A stretch of DNA of 64,000 nt, from the NCBI RefSeq assembly GCF_002165575.1, contig NZ_MXQF01000001.1:186001-250000 (forward strand), written 5' to 3'. The translations under genes and the position numbers were made by a program. The notes beneath the pieces were generated by a model. That model did not search any database, was not told where the DNA came from, and saw only the letters and a program-made list of their open reading frames with translations. Positions 27,300-36,191 of the stretch are shown here, piece by piece (the first letter of the stretch is position 1; each line of letters starts with the position of its first letter). The DNA comes from Pseudoalteromonas sp. A601. GTDB taxonomy: Bacteria; Pseudomonadota; Gammaproteobacteria; Enterobacterales; Alteromonadaceae.

Positions 27300-27779
27300 A
27301 TGGCTAAGAAAAAATCATCTAAATCGACAACGAATACCATCGCGTTGAATAAAAAAGCGCGTCATGAGTATTTTTTACACGACAAGTTTGAAGCAGGTGT
27401 CGAACTGCAGGGCTGGGAAGTAAAAAGCATCCGAGCTGGCAAAGTAAATATCTCTGAAACTTATATTCACCTTAAAAATGGCGAAGCATTTTTACTTGGC
27501 AGTCAAATACAGCCTCTTAACAGTGCCTCTACCCATGTTATTTGTGACCCTATGCGTTATCGTAAGCTACTTCTAAGTAGACGAGAGCTAGATCGATTGG
27601 TAGGTGCTACCGAGCGAGACGGGTATTCATTAATTGCCACTGCCATGTATTGGAAGAAATGCTGGGTTAAACTTGAGTTTCACCTAGGTAAAGGTAAAAA
27701 AATGCATGACAAACGCGAAGACGGTAAAAATAAAGACTGGTCTCGTGAAAAAGAACGATTAATGAAACACAAAGTTTAA
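27300..27779 (+). CDS. smpB: SsrA-binding protein SmpB
   Basis: SmpB binds tmRNA and brings it to stalled ribosomes for trans-translation. The protein has about 159 residues from ATG 27300 (MAKKKSS), with [14 protein letters not shown] and [21 protein letters not shown] (18-20-residue core segments of the OB fold), and a basic C-terminal tail ([14 protein letters not shown]) that enters the decoding channel. The alternative ATG at 27291 adds three residues. No ssrA gene is found in the 184 bases downstream. Confidence 0.97.
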   Translation: MAKKKSSKSTTNTIALNKKARHEYFLHDKFEAGVELQGWEVKSIRAGKVNISETYIHLKNGEAFLLGSQIQPLNSASTHVICDPMRYRKLLLSRRELDRLVGATERDGYSLIATAMYWKKCWVKLEFHLGKGKKMHDKREDGKNKDWSREKERLMKHKV

Positions 27780-27783
27780 TTCC

Positions 27784-27813
27784 AAAAACGCCTAACTCAG
27801 TTAGGCGTTTTTG
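27784..27813 (+). terminator. Rho-independent terminator after smpB
   Basis: AAAAACGCCTAACT and AGTTAGGCGTTTTT form a stem closed by a very short loop, with T-run, five bases after the smpB stop. Confidence 0.9.
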
Positions 27814-27963
27814 TTTGCCTATTCAAATTCCACTCTGTTGTGATTCAATGCTTCAAAAACCGCCCAGCCAAAACAAACAATTTGATAACAACAAATTTAC
27901 ATGATACTAATATTACCGGTTATAGAACCAAATATAATTATCATGACAACAAGGACTTAAAGG

Positions 27964-30555
27964 ATGAAGCAATTACTACCATTTACACCTACCCTACTAG
28001 CAAGCATAACACTTGCTCTCTCAACTGGTTATTCTGCACATGCAAACGCAGCAGACGAAGCAAAGAAAGTCGAACGCATTGAAGTTACTGGCTCTAGAAT
28101 TAAACGCACTGATATAGAAGGCCCTTCGCCTGTCCAATCAATTAGCCGCGCAGATATCGATAACATGGGTTATGACAATCTTCAGCAGCTATTAGAGCGA
28201 ATGCCCGTTGCTGGTAATGGCACTTTTTCTACCCGAGGTAATAATCAAGACTCAACCGCTAATGGCTCCGCCGCAGTGTCATTACGCGGGCTTGGTGCAG
28301 ATGCAACACTTGTATTAATTAATGGTCGTCGAGTGGCTATCAGTGCATTTGCCGAGAGCATCACCAACTCATTTGTAGATATCAATAGTATCCCGGTTTC
28401 TGCTATTGAACGCATTGATATTTTAAAAGACGGTGCCTCTGCGATTTATGGTTCAGACGCTGTGGCTGGTGTAGTTAATATTATTTTGAAAAAAGATATT
28501 AATGGTATTGAAGTTAATTTAGGCTACGGTGGCACTGATGGCCCTAATTATGAAGAAACCTCAGCGAGTATTGTTTGGGGTACTTCAAATGAGAAAAGCA
28601 GTGCTTCAGTGATCGTTGATTACTTTAAAAATACCTCTTTATCGTCAAGTGAAATGGGCCGATTAGGTACCGCAAATCAAGCCCCATATGGTGGCATGGA
28701 TTTTCGCTCATCTCGAGGTTTCCCTGGAACATTTGATGTAAATGGCACCCAAACCCCCGACCCGAGTTGCCCTACAGATCAATTAAGTAGCAGCAATAGC
28801 TGTGTATTTGATTATGGTCCTTTTGGGTATATTTCTCCAGCTTCAGAGCGTGTTGGTGCTATCTCGCAGTTTGAATATAACTTTGATAATGGCATAACAG
28901 CTTTTATGGAACTGGCACTACAACACAACAGCTCTATCGCAATGGGTGCACCAACGCCACTGGATAAGGATGCAGGCTTAACTGTGCCAGCTAATCACCC
29001 TAATAACCCATTTGGTCAACAAGTGGGTATCAACTTCTTTAGAACTGTAGATGCTGGTGCACGCCAATGGGATATTGAGTCTGATACCTTACGCTTTGTG
29101 GCTGGTTTAAAAGGCGAAATAAATGACTGGGGTTGGGAAGCCGCTGTACAAAAAGGCCGCAGTAAATCATTGCAAACAGGTGACCGTACTCAAGGCTGGG
29201 TAAGAACAGATTTTTTACAACAAGAAATTGACGCAGGAACTTATAACCCTTTTGGTGGCACTTATAACAACCCGGCTGTAATCGATCGTATTACAACCAG
29301 CTTAGTTCGTCGTGGCGAATCACATATGACGTCATTTGATGCCAATATAACAGGTGAAGCGTTTAGCTTTGGTGATAGCGCCGTAATGATGGCCGCGGGG
29401 ATTGAGTATCGTGAAGAAGATGTCAGTGATATCCCCGATGACCAATTTCAACGTGGCTTGATTTTTGGCACCGAATCCGTTTCTGCAGCGGCTGAGCGTG
29501 ACCAGTACGCAGCTTATGTTGAGTTCTCAATTCCTTTAGCTGATAGCTTAGAATTACAACTAGCTGGGCGTTATGATGATTACAGCGATTTTGGCACCAC
29601 AACAAACCCTAAAGTAGCATTGCGCTGGGCACCTACGGACGAAATAACGGTTCGAGGCTCTTGGGCGCAAGGATTTAGAGCTCCTTCTTTAGCACAAGTT
29701 GGTCTGGGTCCATCAGAAAAAAGTCAATTCTTTGTTGATACCTATCGCTGTCAGGCTACTGGTCTTGACTGTGATGCCCTTGATTACAATATTCAATTTG
29801 CAGGTAATCCTGATTTACAAGCCGAAGAGTCTGAGTCATGGAACGTTGGCTTTATTTGGGCTCCTACAGCAGAGCTTGGTTTAAGTATCGATGTCTGGAG
29901 TATAACTCAAGACAATAAAATTGATGAGCAAGGATTTGGCCCTATCTATGATGCAGAATGTGATAATCAAAACAGTACTATCTGTGTTCGTTTGGCCCCA
30001 TCTGGAAACGAAACCCTTGGAGTGATACAAAAAATTCACAGTACTTTTGAGAATGTCTCTTCACAAGAAGTATCTGGTATCGACTTCTCGGCAAACTATA
30101 ATCATTCATTGGATGAGTTAGGTTTACTTAAATTCAATTTAGAATGGGCGTACCAAAATAAATTTGAAAAAGATGGCCGTGATTATACTGGTGAATATGG
30201 CTATCCAGAGCACCGTGGGATCTTTTCAACTAATTGGGAATTAGGTGAATTTAACACCAATGTAAATATCAGTTATGTCGGGGAGTTTGAAGATACCCCT
30301 GATATTGATTTTGATGGCACGCTCGATTTCGATAGCAACACATCGAGAATGGTTGACTCACAAGTGCTGGTTGATTTACAAACTGCTTATCGCATTACTG
30401 AATCAACCAAAGTATCAATTGGGGTTAACAACTTATTTGACGAAGAACCACCGTTTGCTATTGGCGATGGTGATAGCGACTTGTATGGCTACGCATCAGC
30501 AGTGCACAATCCTAGAGGACGTTACATTTACACAAAAGTGTCGTTCTCATTCTAG
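27964..30555 (+). CDS. TonB-dependent outer-membrane receptor
   Basis: This 863-residue receptor imports a large substrate through the outer membrane with TonB energy. The signal peptide is about 1-29. A KVERIEVTGSRIKRTDIEG segment precedes the plug domain (about 45-165, with VSLRGLGADATLVLINGRRV and ILKDGASAIYGSDAVAGVVNI, each under the usual plug motifs). A 22-strand barrel follows, ending in aromatic KVSFSF. The GSRIKR style is common in alteromonad receptors for sugars, peptides or siderophores; no partner genes are adjacent, so the substrate is open. AAGGA stands before the ATG. I see no convincing Fur box. Confidence 0.92.
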   Translation: MKQLLPFTPTLLASITLALSTGYSAHANAADEAKKVERIEVTGSRIKRTDIEGPSPVQSISRADIDNMGYDNLQQLLERMPVAGNGTFSTRGNNQDSTANGSAAVSLRGLGADATLVLINGRRVAISAFAESITNSFVDINSIPVSAIERIDILKDGASAIYGSDAVAGVVNIILKKDINGIEVNLGYGGTDGPNYEETSASIVWGTSNEKSSASVIVDYFKNTSLSSSEMGRLGTANQAPYGGMDFRSSRGFPGTFDVNGTQTPDPSCPTDQLSSSNSCVFDYGPFGYISPASERVGAISQFEYNFDNGITAFMELALQHNSSIAMGAPTPLDKDAGLTVPANHPNNPFGQQVGINFFRTVDAGARQWDIESDTLRFVAGLKGEINDWGWEAAVQKGRSKSLQTGDRTQGWVRTDFLQQEIDAGTYNPFGGTYNNPAVIDRITTSLVRRGESHMTSFDANITGEAFSFGDSAVMMAAGIEYREEDVSDIPDDQFQRGLIFGTESVSAAAERDQYAAYVEFSIPLADSLELQLAGRYDDYSDFGTTTNPKVALRWAPTDEITVRGSWAQGFRAPSLAQVGLGPSEKSQFFVDTYRCQATGLDCDALDYNIQFAGNPDLQAEESESWNVGFIWAPTAELGLSIDVWSITQDNKIDEQGFGPIYDAECDNQNSTICVRLAPSGNETLGVIQKIHSTFENVSSQEVSGIDFSANYNHSLDELGLLKFNLEWAYQNKFEKDGRDYTGEYGYPEHRGIFSTNWELGEFNTNVNISYVGEFEDTPDIDFDGTLDFDSNTSRMVDSQVLVDLQTAYRITESTKVSIGVNNLFDEEPPFAIGDGDSDLYGYASAVHNPRGRYIYTKVSFSF

Positions 30556-30566
30556 AAGTAAAGATA

Positions 30567-30598
30567 ACAAAAAACCCGCCATTTGGCGGGTTTTTTTA
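30567..30598. terminator. Bidirectional terminator after the TonB receptor
   Basis: AAAAAACCCGCC pairs with GGCGGGTTTTTT around ATTT, flanked by A and T runs. It serves the receptor and the convergent peroxiredoxin gene. Confidence 0.93.
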
Positions 30599-30624
30599 TA
30601 GTCTAAAACAAAAGCAAACCTATA

Positions 30625-31230
30625 TTATAGGTCGCCTTCGTTTTCAGATAGGAATTTTGCAACGCCTGCAGGGCTTGCGTCCATACCTTTTTTACCTTCA
30701 GTCCAACCAGCAGGACATACTTCGCCGTGCTCGCTGTGGAACGCTAGTGCATCAACCATACGTAACATTTCATCGATATTACGGCCAAGCGGTAAATCGT
30801 TAACTACTTGGTGACGTACGTTAGCTTCTTCGTCGATTAGGAATGAACCACGAAATGCAACGCCAGCTTCTGGGTGCTCAACGTCATATGCTTTACAGAT
30901 TTCGTGCTTAACGTCTGCAACTAGTGCATATTTAACTTCACCGATACCGCCGTCTGCAACAGCAGTTTTACGCCATGCGTTGTGCGAGAATTGTGAATCG
31001 ATAGAAACACCAATTACTTCAACGCCACGCTTTTGAAATTCTTCATAACGCTTGTCAAAAGCAATTAGTTCAGAAGGACATACGAAAGTGAAATCGAGTG
31101 GGTAAAAGAAGATAACTGCTTTTTTACCTTTGATTGTTTCGTGAAGATTGTAGCTATCTACGATCTCGCCGTTACCTAGTACTGCTGCAGCGGTAAAGTC
31201 TGGTGCCTGGCGGCCTACTAATACACCCAT
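30625..31230 (-). CDS. Typical 2-Cys peroxiredoxin (AhpC/Prx1 type)
   Basis: It reduces hydrogen peroxide and organic peroxides in the cytoplasm. It has 201 residues from ATG 31230, with peroxidatic Cys51 in FTFVCPSE, catalytic Thr/Arg context, and resolving Cys172 in EVCPAGW. GGIG is present (about 94-97) but the C-terminal YF motif is missing (ends SENEGDL), so it is expected to resist over-oxidation. GGAG seven bases before ATG 31230 decides the start; the in-frame TTG at 31242 would overlap that SD. No ahpF is adjacent, so its reductant may be thioredoxin. Confidence 0.95.
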   Translation of the reverse strand: MGVLVGRQAPDFTAAAVLGNGEIVDSYNLHETIKGKKAVIFFYPLDFTFVCPSELIAFDKRYEEFQKRGVEVIGVSIDSQFSHNAWRKTAVADGGIGEVKYALVADVKHEICKAYDVEHPEAGVAFRGSFLIDEEANVRHQVVNDLPLGRNIDEMLRMVDALAFHSEHGEVCPAGWTEGKKGMDASPAGVAKFLSENEGDL

Positions 31231-31441
31231 TTTATTCTCCAAATATTTAGGTTTATTTCTAATTGCTTACGCAATGCTTGCTTTATTATGGGATCTAAAA
31301 ATTAAATACCAAGGGCTAGCACGCATAATTGTGGAAATATTTTAGGGGTAATCAGAACAAATAGACAATCAGATTTTCAAATCACAGCAATCGAAAATAT
31401 AGAATACTTAAATACGCAGCAATCACGCAGTAAACACGCAC

Positions 31442-31472
31442 AAAAAAACCTGTAAAAACAGGCTTTTTATTT
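31442..31472 (-). terminator. Rho-independent terminator after fadR
   Basis: Read on the minus strand, AGCCTGT and ACAGGT(T) form the stem around TTTT, followed by a T-run. It lies 15 bases past the fadR stop. Confidence 0.85.
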
Positions 31473-31486
31473 TAATGCTTTGATAG

Positions 31487-32200
31487 TTAATCCATAATAT
31501 CTTCTGGCATATCACCGCGAATTTCTTGCCAAATTTCACCTGTCTGGTGACCATATTTACGCATCATAGAAATAGCGCCATCATGCTCTCGGTTTTCAGC
31601 TAAAGTCGTCAAGTCTTTGTAAAATTGACGTGCTAGCTGGCGAGTACCGGGATCTGAAAAATAATGGCAACCAATTTTGGAGTAAAAGCCTTTAAAGCCA
31701 TTTAAAATTAGTACGTATATACGGTTGTTACCTGCAACCGCTAATTCGTGATGAACTTTATAATCATAATCGGCAAATGCTTGCGCGCTGTCTTCTAACT
31801 CATCACTTTGTGAAAGAATTTCAATGACACGCTCTGGCGCTAACTTGATTGCAGCACGTGTATAGATTGCACTGATATTAGTACGTGCAGAAAGTAACTG
31901 GTCGGTAAGTTCTGGCATTTTGTCTTCATCAAGACGAGCGAGTGTTTCAAGAATATTTAAGCCAGATGTTTCCCAAAAATTATTTACTCGTGTGGGTTTA
32001 CCATGTTGAATTGTTAACCAACCATCACGTGCTAAACGCTGCAGCACTTCACGTAATGTAGTACGCGTAACACCGATTAGCTCTGATAACTCGCGTTCAG
32101 CAGGAAGTATAGAGCCTGGAGGGAAATCACCATTCCAGATTGATTCAACAATATACTCTTCTGCAAATCCAGCTGGACTTTTCGCTTTAAAAATTCTCAT
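31487..32200 (-). CDS. fadR: Fatty-acid metabolism regulator FadR
   Basis: FadR is a GntR-family dimer that represses fad beta-oxidation genes and activates fabA/fabB, and is released by long-chain acyl-CoA. The 237-residue protein starts [20 protein letters not shown]. It has the winged helix with [24 protein letters not shown] (about 33-56) and an all-helical acyl-CoA-binding domain. The 237 aa length is normal for the non-Vibrio form. A CTGGT-N3-ATCAG dyad stands about 55 bp upstream of the start. In many relatives nhaB sits between fadR and dsbB; here it is absent. Confidence 0.95.
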   Translation of the reverse strand: MRIFKAKSPAGFAEEYIVESIWNGDFPPGSILPAERELSELIGVTRTTLREVLQRLARDGWLTIQHGKPTRVNNFWETSGLNILETLARLDEDKMPELTDQLLSARTNISAIYTRAAIKLAPERVIEILSQSDELEDSAQAFADYDYKVHHELAVAGNNRIYVLILNGFKGFYSKIGCHYFSDPGTRQLARQFYKDLTTLAENREHDGAISMMRKYGHQTGEIWQEIRGDMPEDIMD

Positions 32201-32509
32201 TCAATTCCCACTCGAGTTATCAATATTACTTCACTTAAACACTATTAACTGACTGATTGTACCAGACGAAGCAAAACTAACAAGTAAAGTAACTCAGAAC
32301 TGGGCTATTTTTCAGGTTTGTGCAATGCAGATAATAAATAGCCAATGAATTAGAACATAACAAAACCTAGACAAACGCATACACCCACATTTAATAAAGC
32401 AAATTTAGTAAACTTTACATGATTTTAAGTACTCCAGTAAGGTTTATCCTTGCACCTTGATTAATGACTAAGCCATAATCTCACTATAAAATAGTTAAAC
32501 GGAACTCTT
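32201..32509. other. Intergenic region between fadR and dsbB
   Basis: This 309-bp divergent promoter region is A+T-rich, holds the candidate FadR site at 32253-32265, and shows no coding ORF, RNA gene or nhaB remnant that I can recognise. A CAGTAAGG... segment and a possible TATAAA-like -10 near the dsbB side are the only other features. Confidence 0.6.
32253..32265. promoter_or_regulatory. Candidate FadR operator upstream of fadR
   Basis: CTGATTGTACCAG (minus: CTGGTACAATCAG) has the CTGGT-N3-ACCAG layout of FadR sites with one mismatch in the second half. It is placed about 55 bases before the fadR start and could mediate autoregulation. Confidence 0.45.
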
Positions 32510-33022
32510 ATGAATTGGTTAGCAAATTTAGCACACAAACGTACGCCTTGGGTTTTATTAGCATTGACTGCTTTTACATTTGAAGTTATTGCTTTATTTT
32601 TCCAATATCAAATGGGCTTAGAGCCTTGTATCATGTGTATATATCAACGCACAGCGATGCTCGGGCTATTAATCGCGGGGATTATTGGAGCGATTAATCC
32701 TAGTAACATACTAATACGTATTACTGCATTCACTAGCTGGGCTGGTGCGAGTATTTGGGGATTTTTATTAGCCCGTGAACATATTGATATGCAAACAACA
32801 ACCGACCCATTCGCATTTAGCTGTGAATTTGAGCCTAACTTTCCCGTGCCATTACATGAATGGGTCCCACAATTTTTCGCTGCAACAGGTGATTGCGGTA
32901 ATATTGATTGGCAATTTTTAAGTTTAAGTATGCCCGCGTGGATGGAAATTATCTTTGGCTTGATCAGCTTAGTTTTAATCGTGGTTGTTTTTTCACGCCT
33001 AATGATTAAGAAGAGCGTCTAA
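32510..33022 (+). CDS. dsbB: Disulfide-bond formation protein DsbB
   Basis: DsbB re-oxidises DsbA and passes electrons to quinones in the inner membrane. The 170-residue product has four TM helices. The first redox pair is Cys40-x2-Cys43 (EPCIMCIYQR) and the second pair is Cys105 (FSCEF) and Cys129 (GDCGN) in the second periplasmic loop. Its stop overlaps the start of the next gene by 1 bp (TAATG). It is divergent from fadR. Confidence 0.95.
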   Translation: MNWLANLAHKRTPWVLLALTAFTFEVIALFFQYQMGLEPCIMCIYQRTAMLGLLIAGIIGAINPSNILIRITAFTSWAGASIWGFLLAREHIDMQTTTDPFAFSCEFEPNFPVPLHEWVPQFFAATGDCGNIDWQFLSLSMPAWMEIIFGLISLVLIVVVFSRLMIKKSV

Positions 33023-33333
33023 TGTTTGCGTTTTTTTCAAGCCAAGTTAAGCAATTGCAGCACCTTAAAGTACGTCAACGACAACACATAATTGCAGTTG
33101 CATTATCAATGCTTTCACCACTGCAAAAAATCAGCTTACGTATTGTCAAGTTGCTGTTACTCACACCTGTATTCGCCTCGCTTATTTATATTGAAGGTTG
33201 GTTAATGTTAGCTGCTTTATTAGTAGCAGGTTTAAGCTATCCATTATTAACCACGCCCGTTGAAATTGCATTTGCCAAGCCTTTTATAGCCGATGCATTA
33301 AAGCAACAAGAAGGGAAACAAGGCGAATATTAA
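33022..33333 (+). CDS. Small predicted membrane protein (103 aa)
   Basis: I do not recognise this protein with certainty; it may belong to a DUF family restricted to alteromonads. Residues 1-40 are basic and amphipathic, followed by two hydrophobic helices (about 45-62 and 65-82) and a polar C-terminus. It begins in the last base of the dsbB stop codon, which is typical of translational coupling, so it is probably expressed with DsbB and sits in the inner membrane. Confidence 0.65.
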   Translation: MFAFFSSQVKQLQHLKVRQRQHIIAVALSMLSPLQKISLRIVKLLLLTPVFASLIYIEGWLMLAALLVAGLSYPLLTTPVEIAFAKPFIADALKQQEGKQGEY

Positions 33334-33342
33334 TTCGCCTTA
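33320..33342 (+). terminator. Weak hairpin after the dsbB operon
   Basis: AAGGCGAAT pairs with ATTCGCCTT around TATTA, overlapping the stop codon. There is no T-run, so termination efficiency is doubtful. Confidence 0.4.
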
Positions 33343-33379
33343 TATTCTAAAGTAATTAACCTGTAACTTAGCTATAAGC

Positions 33380-33679
33380 TTAGATTTTAATTTTGCCGTC
33401 TAACTTTGCCAGCAATTTATCACCAATGCCCTTCACGTTCGTTAAATCAGCAACTGATTTAAATTCTCCTTGTTTTGTACGATAGTCAATAATAGCGCGC
33501 GCCTTTGACTTACCAATACCAGGCAACTGCATCAGTTGCTCTACACTGGCTTTATTTACATTGATACTCTCAAGCTTTTTTACCGCCTGACTAGCTGGTG
33601 CAGACTTAGTATCACTCGCATAACTTGGGCTTATAAAACCTAAACAGACTAGTACAACTACTAAACTTAGTAACTTCAT
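33380..33679 (-). CDS. ComEA-like helix-hairpin-helix protein
   Basis: This exported DNA-binding protein has about 99 residues with a signal peptide ([22 protein letters not shown]) and a C-terminal ComEA HhH domain: [20 protein letters not shown] and [14 protein letters not shown], covering both hairpins. It probably binds double-stranded DNA in the periplasm during natural uptake, as ComEA does in Vibrio. ATG 33679 has a strong GGAGG, and the in-frame start at 33712 is rejected for that reason. It stands alone. Confidence 0.87.
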   Translation of the reverse strand: MKLLSLVVVLVCLGFISPSYASDTKSAPASQAVKKLESINVNKASVEQLMQLPGIGKSKARAIIDYRTKQGEFKSVADLTNVKGIGDKLLAKLDGKIKI

Positions 33680-33870
33680 GTTTTCCTCCGTGATATCCAT
33701 ACATGGACTCAATTAATAGTAAATGTTTACGACACCCTTTTAAGCAATATAAAAACCATTAGGTACTAAAAAAGTGTGACTCTATAAATAAAGTAAAGAG
33801 CAATTACTTTGTCAACTGTACCTATAATAAAAAATAAAAAAGTTAACTTGCAAATACGCCCGCAAACAAT

Positions 33871-33890
33871 TACTGTATATAAAAACAGTA
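33871..33890. promoter_or_regulatory. LexA (SOS) box upstream of yebG
   Basis: TACTGTATATAAAAACAGTA matches the 20-bp E. coli SOS consensus at nearly every position with intact CTG-N10-CAG. It lies 50 bases before the yebG start, so LexA repression of yebG is very likely. Confidence 0.88.
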
Positions 33891-33939
33891 ATCAATATCA
33901 GTGCGTTAATTCACACTAAGCAAATTGGCAGGAGAGATC

Positions 33940-34251
33940 ATGGCTGTTGTTGTTAAATATGTTGTAGAAAGAAACGGAGTCGAGCGAATGACGTTTACTA
34001 CTAAAAAAGAAGCTGATGCGTATGACAAAATGCTCGATATTGCAGAATCACTTGAGGTAATGCTTGAAAAAGTAGATGTACCATTAAGCGAGCAACAAAT
34101 TGAATCTTTAGCGCTTGAAATCGCAAAAAGCAAAGATGATTTCATCAATGTATTAAAAGGCGCAAAAGAACCTGTAAGCAAACCTGCTGCAAAAACCAAG
34201 AAAGACACAGCTAATGTGGCCGATTTAAAAAACGCAGAAGATAAAGCGTAA
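33940..34251 (+). CDS. yebG: SOS-regulated protein YebG
   Basis: YebG is a small DNA-damage-inducible protein of unclear role. The protein has 103 residues from ATG 33940 (AGGAGA upstream), opening MAVVVKYVVERNGVERMTFT and then KKEADAYDKMLD as in E. coli YebG. The Lys-rich C-terminal tail (PAAKTKKDT) is lineage-specific. The perfect LexA box and lone position support damage control. A TTG at 33925 is an unlikely start because it precedes the SD. Confidence 0.95.
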   Translation: MAVVVKYVVERNGVERMTFTTKKEADAYDKMLDIAESLEVMLEKVDVPLSEQQIESLALEIAKSKDDFINVLKGAKEPVSKPAAKTKKDTANVADLKNAEDKA

Positions 34252-34270
34252 TAGAACTTAATTCAGGTAA

Positions 34271-34301
34271 TAAAAAAGGAGTTATTAAGCTCCTTTTTTT
34301 A
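34271..34301. terminator. Bidirectional terminator between yebG and putP
   Basis: AAAAAAGGAG pairs with CTCCTTTTTT around TTATTAAG. The T-run on the plus strand and A-run on the other side serve both convergent genes. Confidence 0.88.
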
Positions 34302-34345
34302 TTACCCCAAACTACCTTGGAATGATTTGGGAATAAATCTTACTT

Positions 34346-35824
34346 TTACAGTGACTTTTCTACATCATCAAATAAAGTAGTAATTTCATTACTTGGAGCA
34401 GGTGTCGCTAAGCTTACGACTAAAATGGCAATACTTGAAAGAATAAAGCCAGGTACAATTTCATAAATAAGGCTACTGAGTTTTTCACCATCAATTGTTA
34501 TAGGCGCATAAATCCAGACCAATACGGTTATAGCACCCACTAGCATACCGGCAAGTGCACCAGCAAAGTTCATTCGTTTCCAGTACAGGCTAAATAATAC
34601 AAGTGGACCAAATGCGGCACCAAAACCAGCCCATGCATTACTGACTAAGTCTAATATTGAACTATCGCGATCATACGCTAAGTAGATTGCACATAGCGCG
34701 ACAATGGCAACGCTAATACGCCCTACTGTTACCAGCTCGGTGTCACTTGCCTCTTTACGTAAGAAGGTTTTATAAAAATCTTCAGTCAATGAACTTGAAC
34801 TAACCAATAACTGAGACGAAATCGTACTCATGATAGCAGCCAAAATTGCTGCTAATAAAAAGCCTGCAATTAATGGATGGAATAGCAGCTCTGACAAAAT
34901 CAAGAAAATAGTTTCAGGATCGTCAACAACAATATTATTTTCGTAGGTATAAGCTGCACCAAATAAACCAGTGCCTACAGCACCAATGGCGGCGATTATC
35001 ATCCAGCTCATACCAATGCGACGAGCAGTCGGCATATCTTTTACACTACGTACAGACATAAAACGGACAATAATATGTGGTTGACCAAAATAACCTAAGC
35101 CCCACGCCATCGCCGAAATAATTCCCAGAGCTGAGCCTGCACCAATCCAGTTAAGCATATCTGGATTAACACTGTGCAATGTAGACTCTAATGGTTGCTC
35201 CAATAATGAATACGCGACTGTCGGTACCAATATTAATGCAACAAACATAATACAGCCTTGTACAAAGTCGGTTAAGCTTACTGCTAAGAAACCACCAAAC
35301 AAGGTGTATAAAACAACCACGCCTGTTGTTATGTAAAGACCCATTTCATAGCTCAAGCCAAACGAGCTTTCGAATAACTTACCGCCAGCAACCACGCCCG
35401 AAGAAGTATAGAGTGTAAAGAACACAATGATCACTACCGCTGATACCACACGGAGTAAGTTTGATTTATCGGTGAAACGATTTGAGAAATAGTCTGGAAT
35501 GGTGATTGAGTCATTTGCTTTCTCAGTGTAAACCCTAAGCCGTGGTGCAACTAAGAAGTAGTTTGCCCAAGCCCCGAGTACTAACCCAATTGCAATCCAA
35601 GTGCTACTAAAGCCGGTTACAAACATAGCGCCAGGTAAACCCATTAATATCCAGCCGCTCATATCTGACGCGCCTGCTGAAAGTGCAGCTACTGAAGGTG
35701 ACAAACTACGCCCACCAAGCATATAACCAGATACATCACTGGTTGACTGTTTATACGCATATAGGCCAATCCCTAACATAACGATAAAATACGCAGCTAA
35801 AGAAATAATCATTCCTGTTTCCAA
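34346..35824 (-). CDS. putP: Sodium/proline symporter PutP
   Basis: PutP imports proline with Na+ across the inner membrane, for osmoprotection or as carbon and nitrogen source. The 492-residue SSSF-family protein has about 13 TM helices. Signatures include GYMLGGRSL, LSAGASDMSGWILMGLPGA, ARRIGMSWMII, and NAWAGFGAAFGPLVLFSL with the Na+ site. I chose the TTG at 35824 because GGAGG stands five bases upstream; ATG 35812 has only a poor AGGA. No putA is adjacent. Confidence 0.93.
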   Translation of the reverse strand: METGMIISLAAYFIVMLGIGLYAYKQSTSDVSGYMLGGRSLSPSVAALSAGASDMSGWILMGLPGAMFVTGFSSTWIAIGLVLGAWANYFLVAPRLRVYTEKANDSITIPDYFSNRFTDKSNLLRVVSAVVIIVFFTLYTSSGVVAGGKLFESSFGLSYEMGLYITTGVVVLYTLFGGFLAVSLTDFVQGCIMFVALILVPTVAYSLLEQPLESTLHSVNPDMLNWIGAGSALGIISAMAWGLGYFGQPHIIVRFMSVRSVKDMPTARRIGMSWMIIAAIGAVGTGLFGAAYTYENNIVVDDPETIFLILSELLFHPLIAGFLLAAILAAIMSTISSQLLVSSSSLTEDFYKTFLRKEASDTELVTVGRISVAIVALCAIYLAYDRDSSILDLVSNAWAGFGAAFGPLVLFSLYWKRMNFAGALAGMLVGAITVLVWIYAPITIDGEKLSSLIYEIVPGFILSSIAILVVSLATPAPSNEITTLFDDVEKSL

Positions 35825-36191
35825 ATTTGCCTCCGCTTAAGAAGTTTAAATCTGGCTTTTAATCCTAATAATGACTCATTAATCAATGTAATACAAAAGA
35901 CATTATTGGTGTAAAAACCAACTTAGAACCTGACTATATCATGGCTGGGGCAAATAACTCCACTCTCTGCGTTAATCAAATAAGTAACTGAGGTTAATAG
36001 GTTTTTAACTATTTTTTTTATTTAAGAGGATATAAATGGAAATTTAATATTAATTGCCTTACGATTAAAACAATATATTTATAAAAAATCAGTACTTTAG
36101 CAGTAGGTCTGTAAAATATAATTAATGCTATTTTCTATGTTTTGTCTTATATTGCCTTTGTTAATGTTTAAATCAATCGGATCTGTTGTTT
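35825..36191. other. Intergenic region between putP and the EAL-HDOD gene
   Basis: This 367-bp, very A+T-rich divergent promoter region holds no recognisable RNA gene or coding ORF. One curiosity is an AGAGGA SD followed by a minimal ORF ATG-GAA-ATT-TAA near 36035, which may be chance. No riboswitch or known operator was recognised. Confidence 0.6.

Noticed and set aside
27920..27955. Fur box-like ATAATTATCAT upstream of the TonB receptor
   Set aside because: It matches only a small part of the 19-bp consensus and such A/T sequence is common here, so iron regulation is not supported.
27780..27963. Possible ssrA (tmRNA) gene after smpB, the usual neighbour
   Set aside because: Only a terminator and a promoter region are visible; no tRNA-Ala-like ends or tag reading frame were found.
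36030..36045. Minimal ORF (ATG-GAA-ATT-TAA) with a good SD upstream of the EAL-HDOD gene
   Set aside because: The ORF is three codons in an A/T-rich region and is likely coincidental; it is kept only as a note in the intergenic entry.
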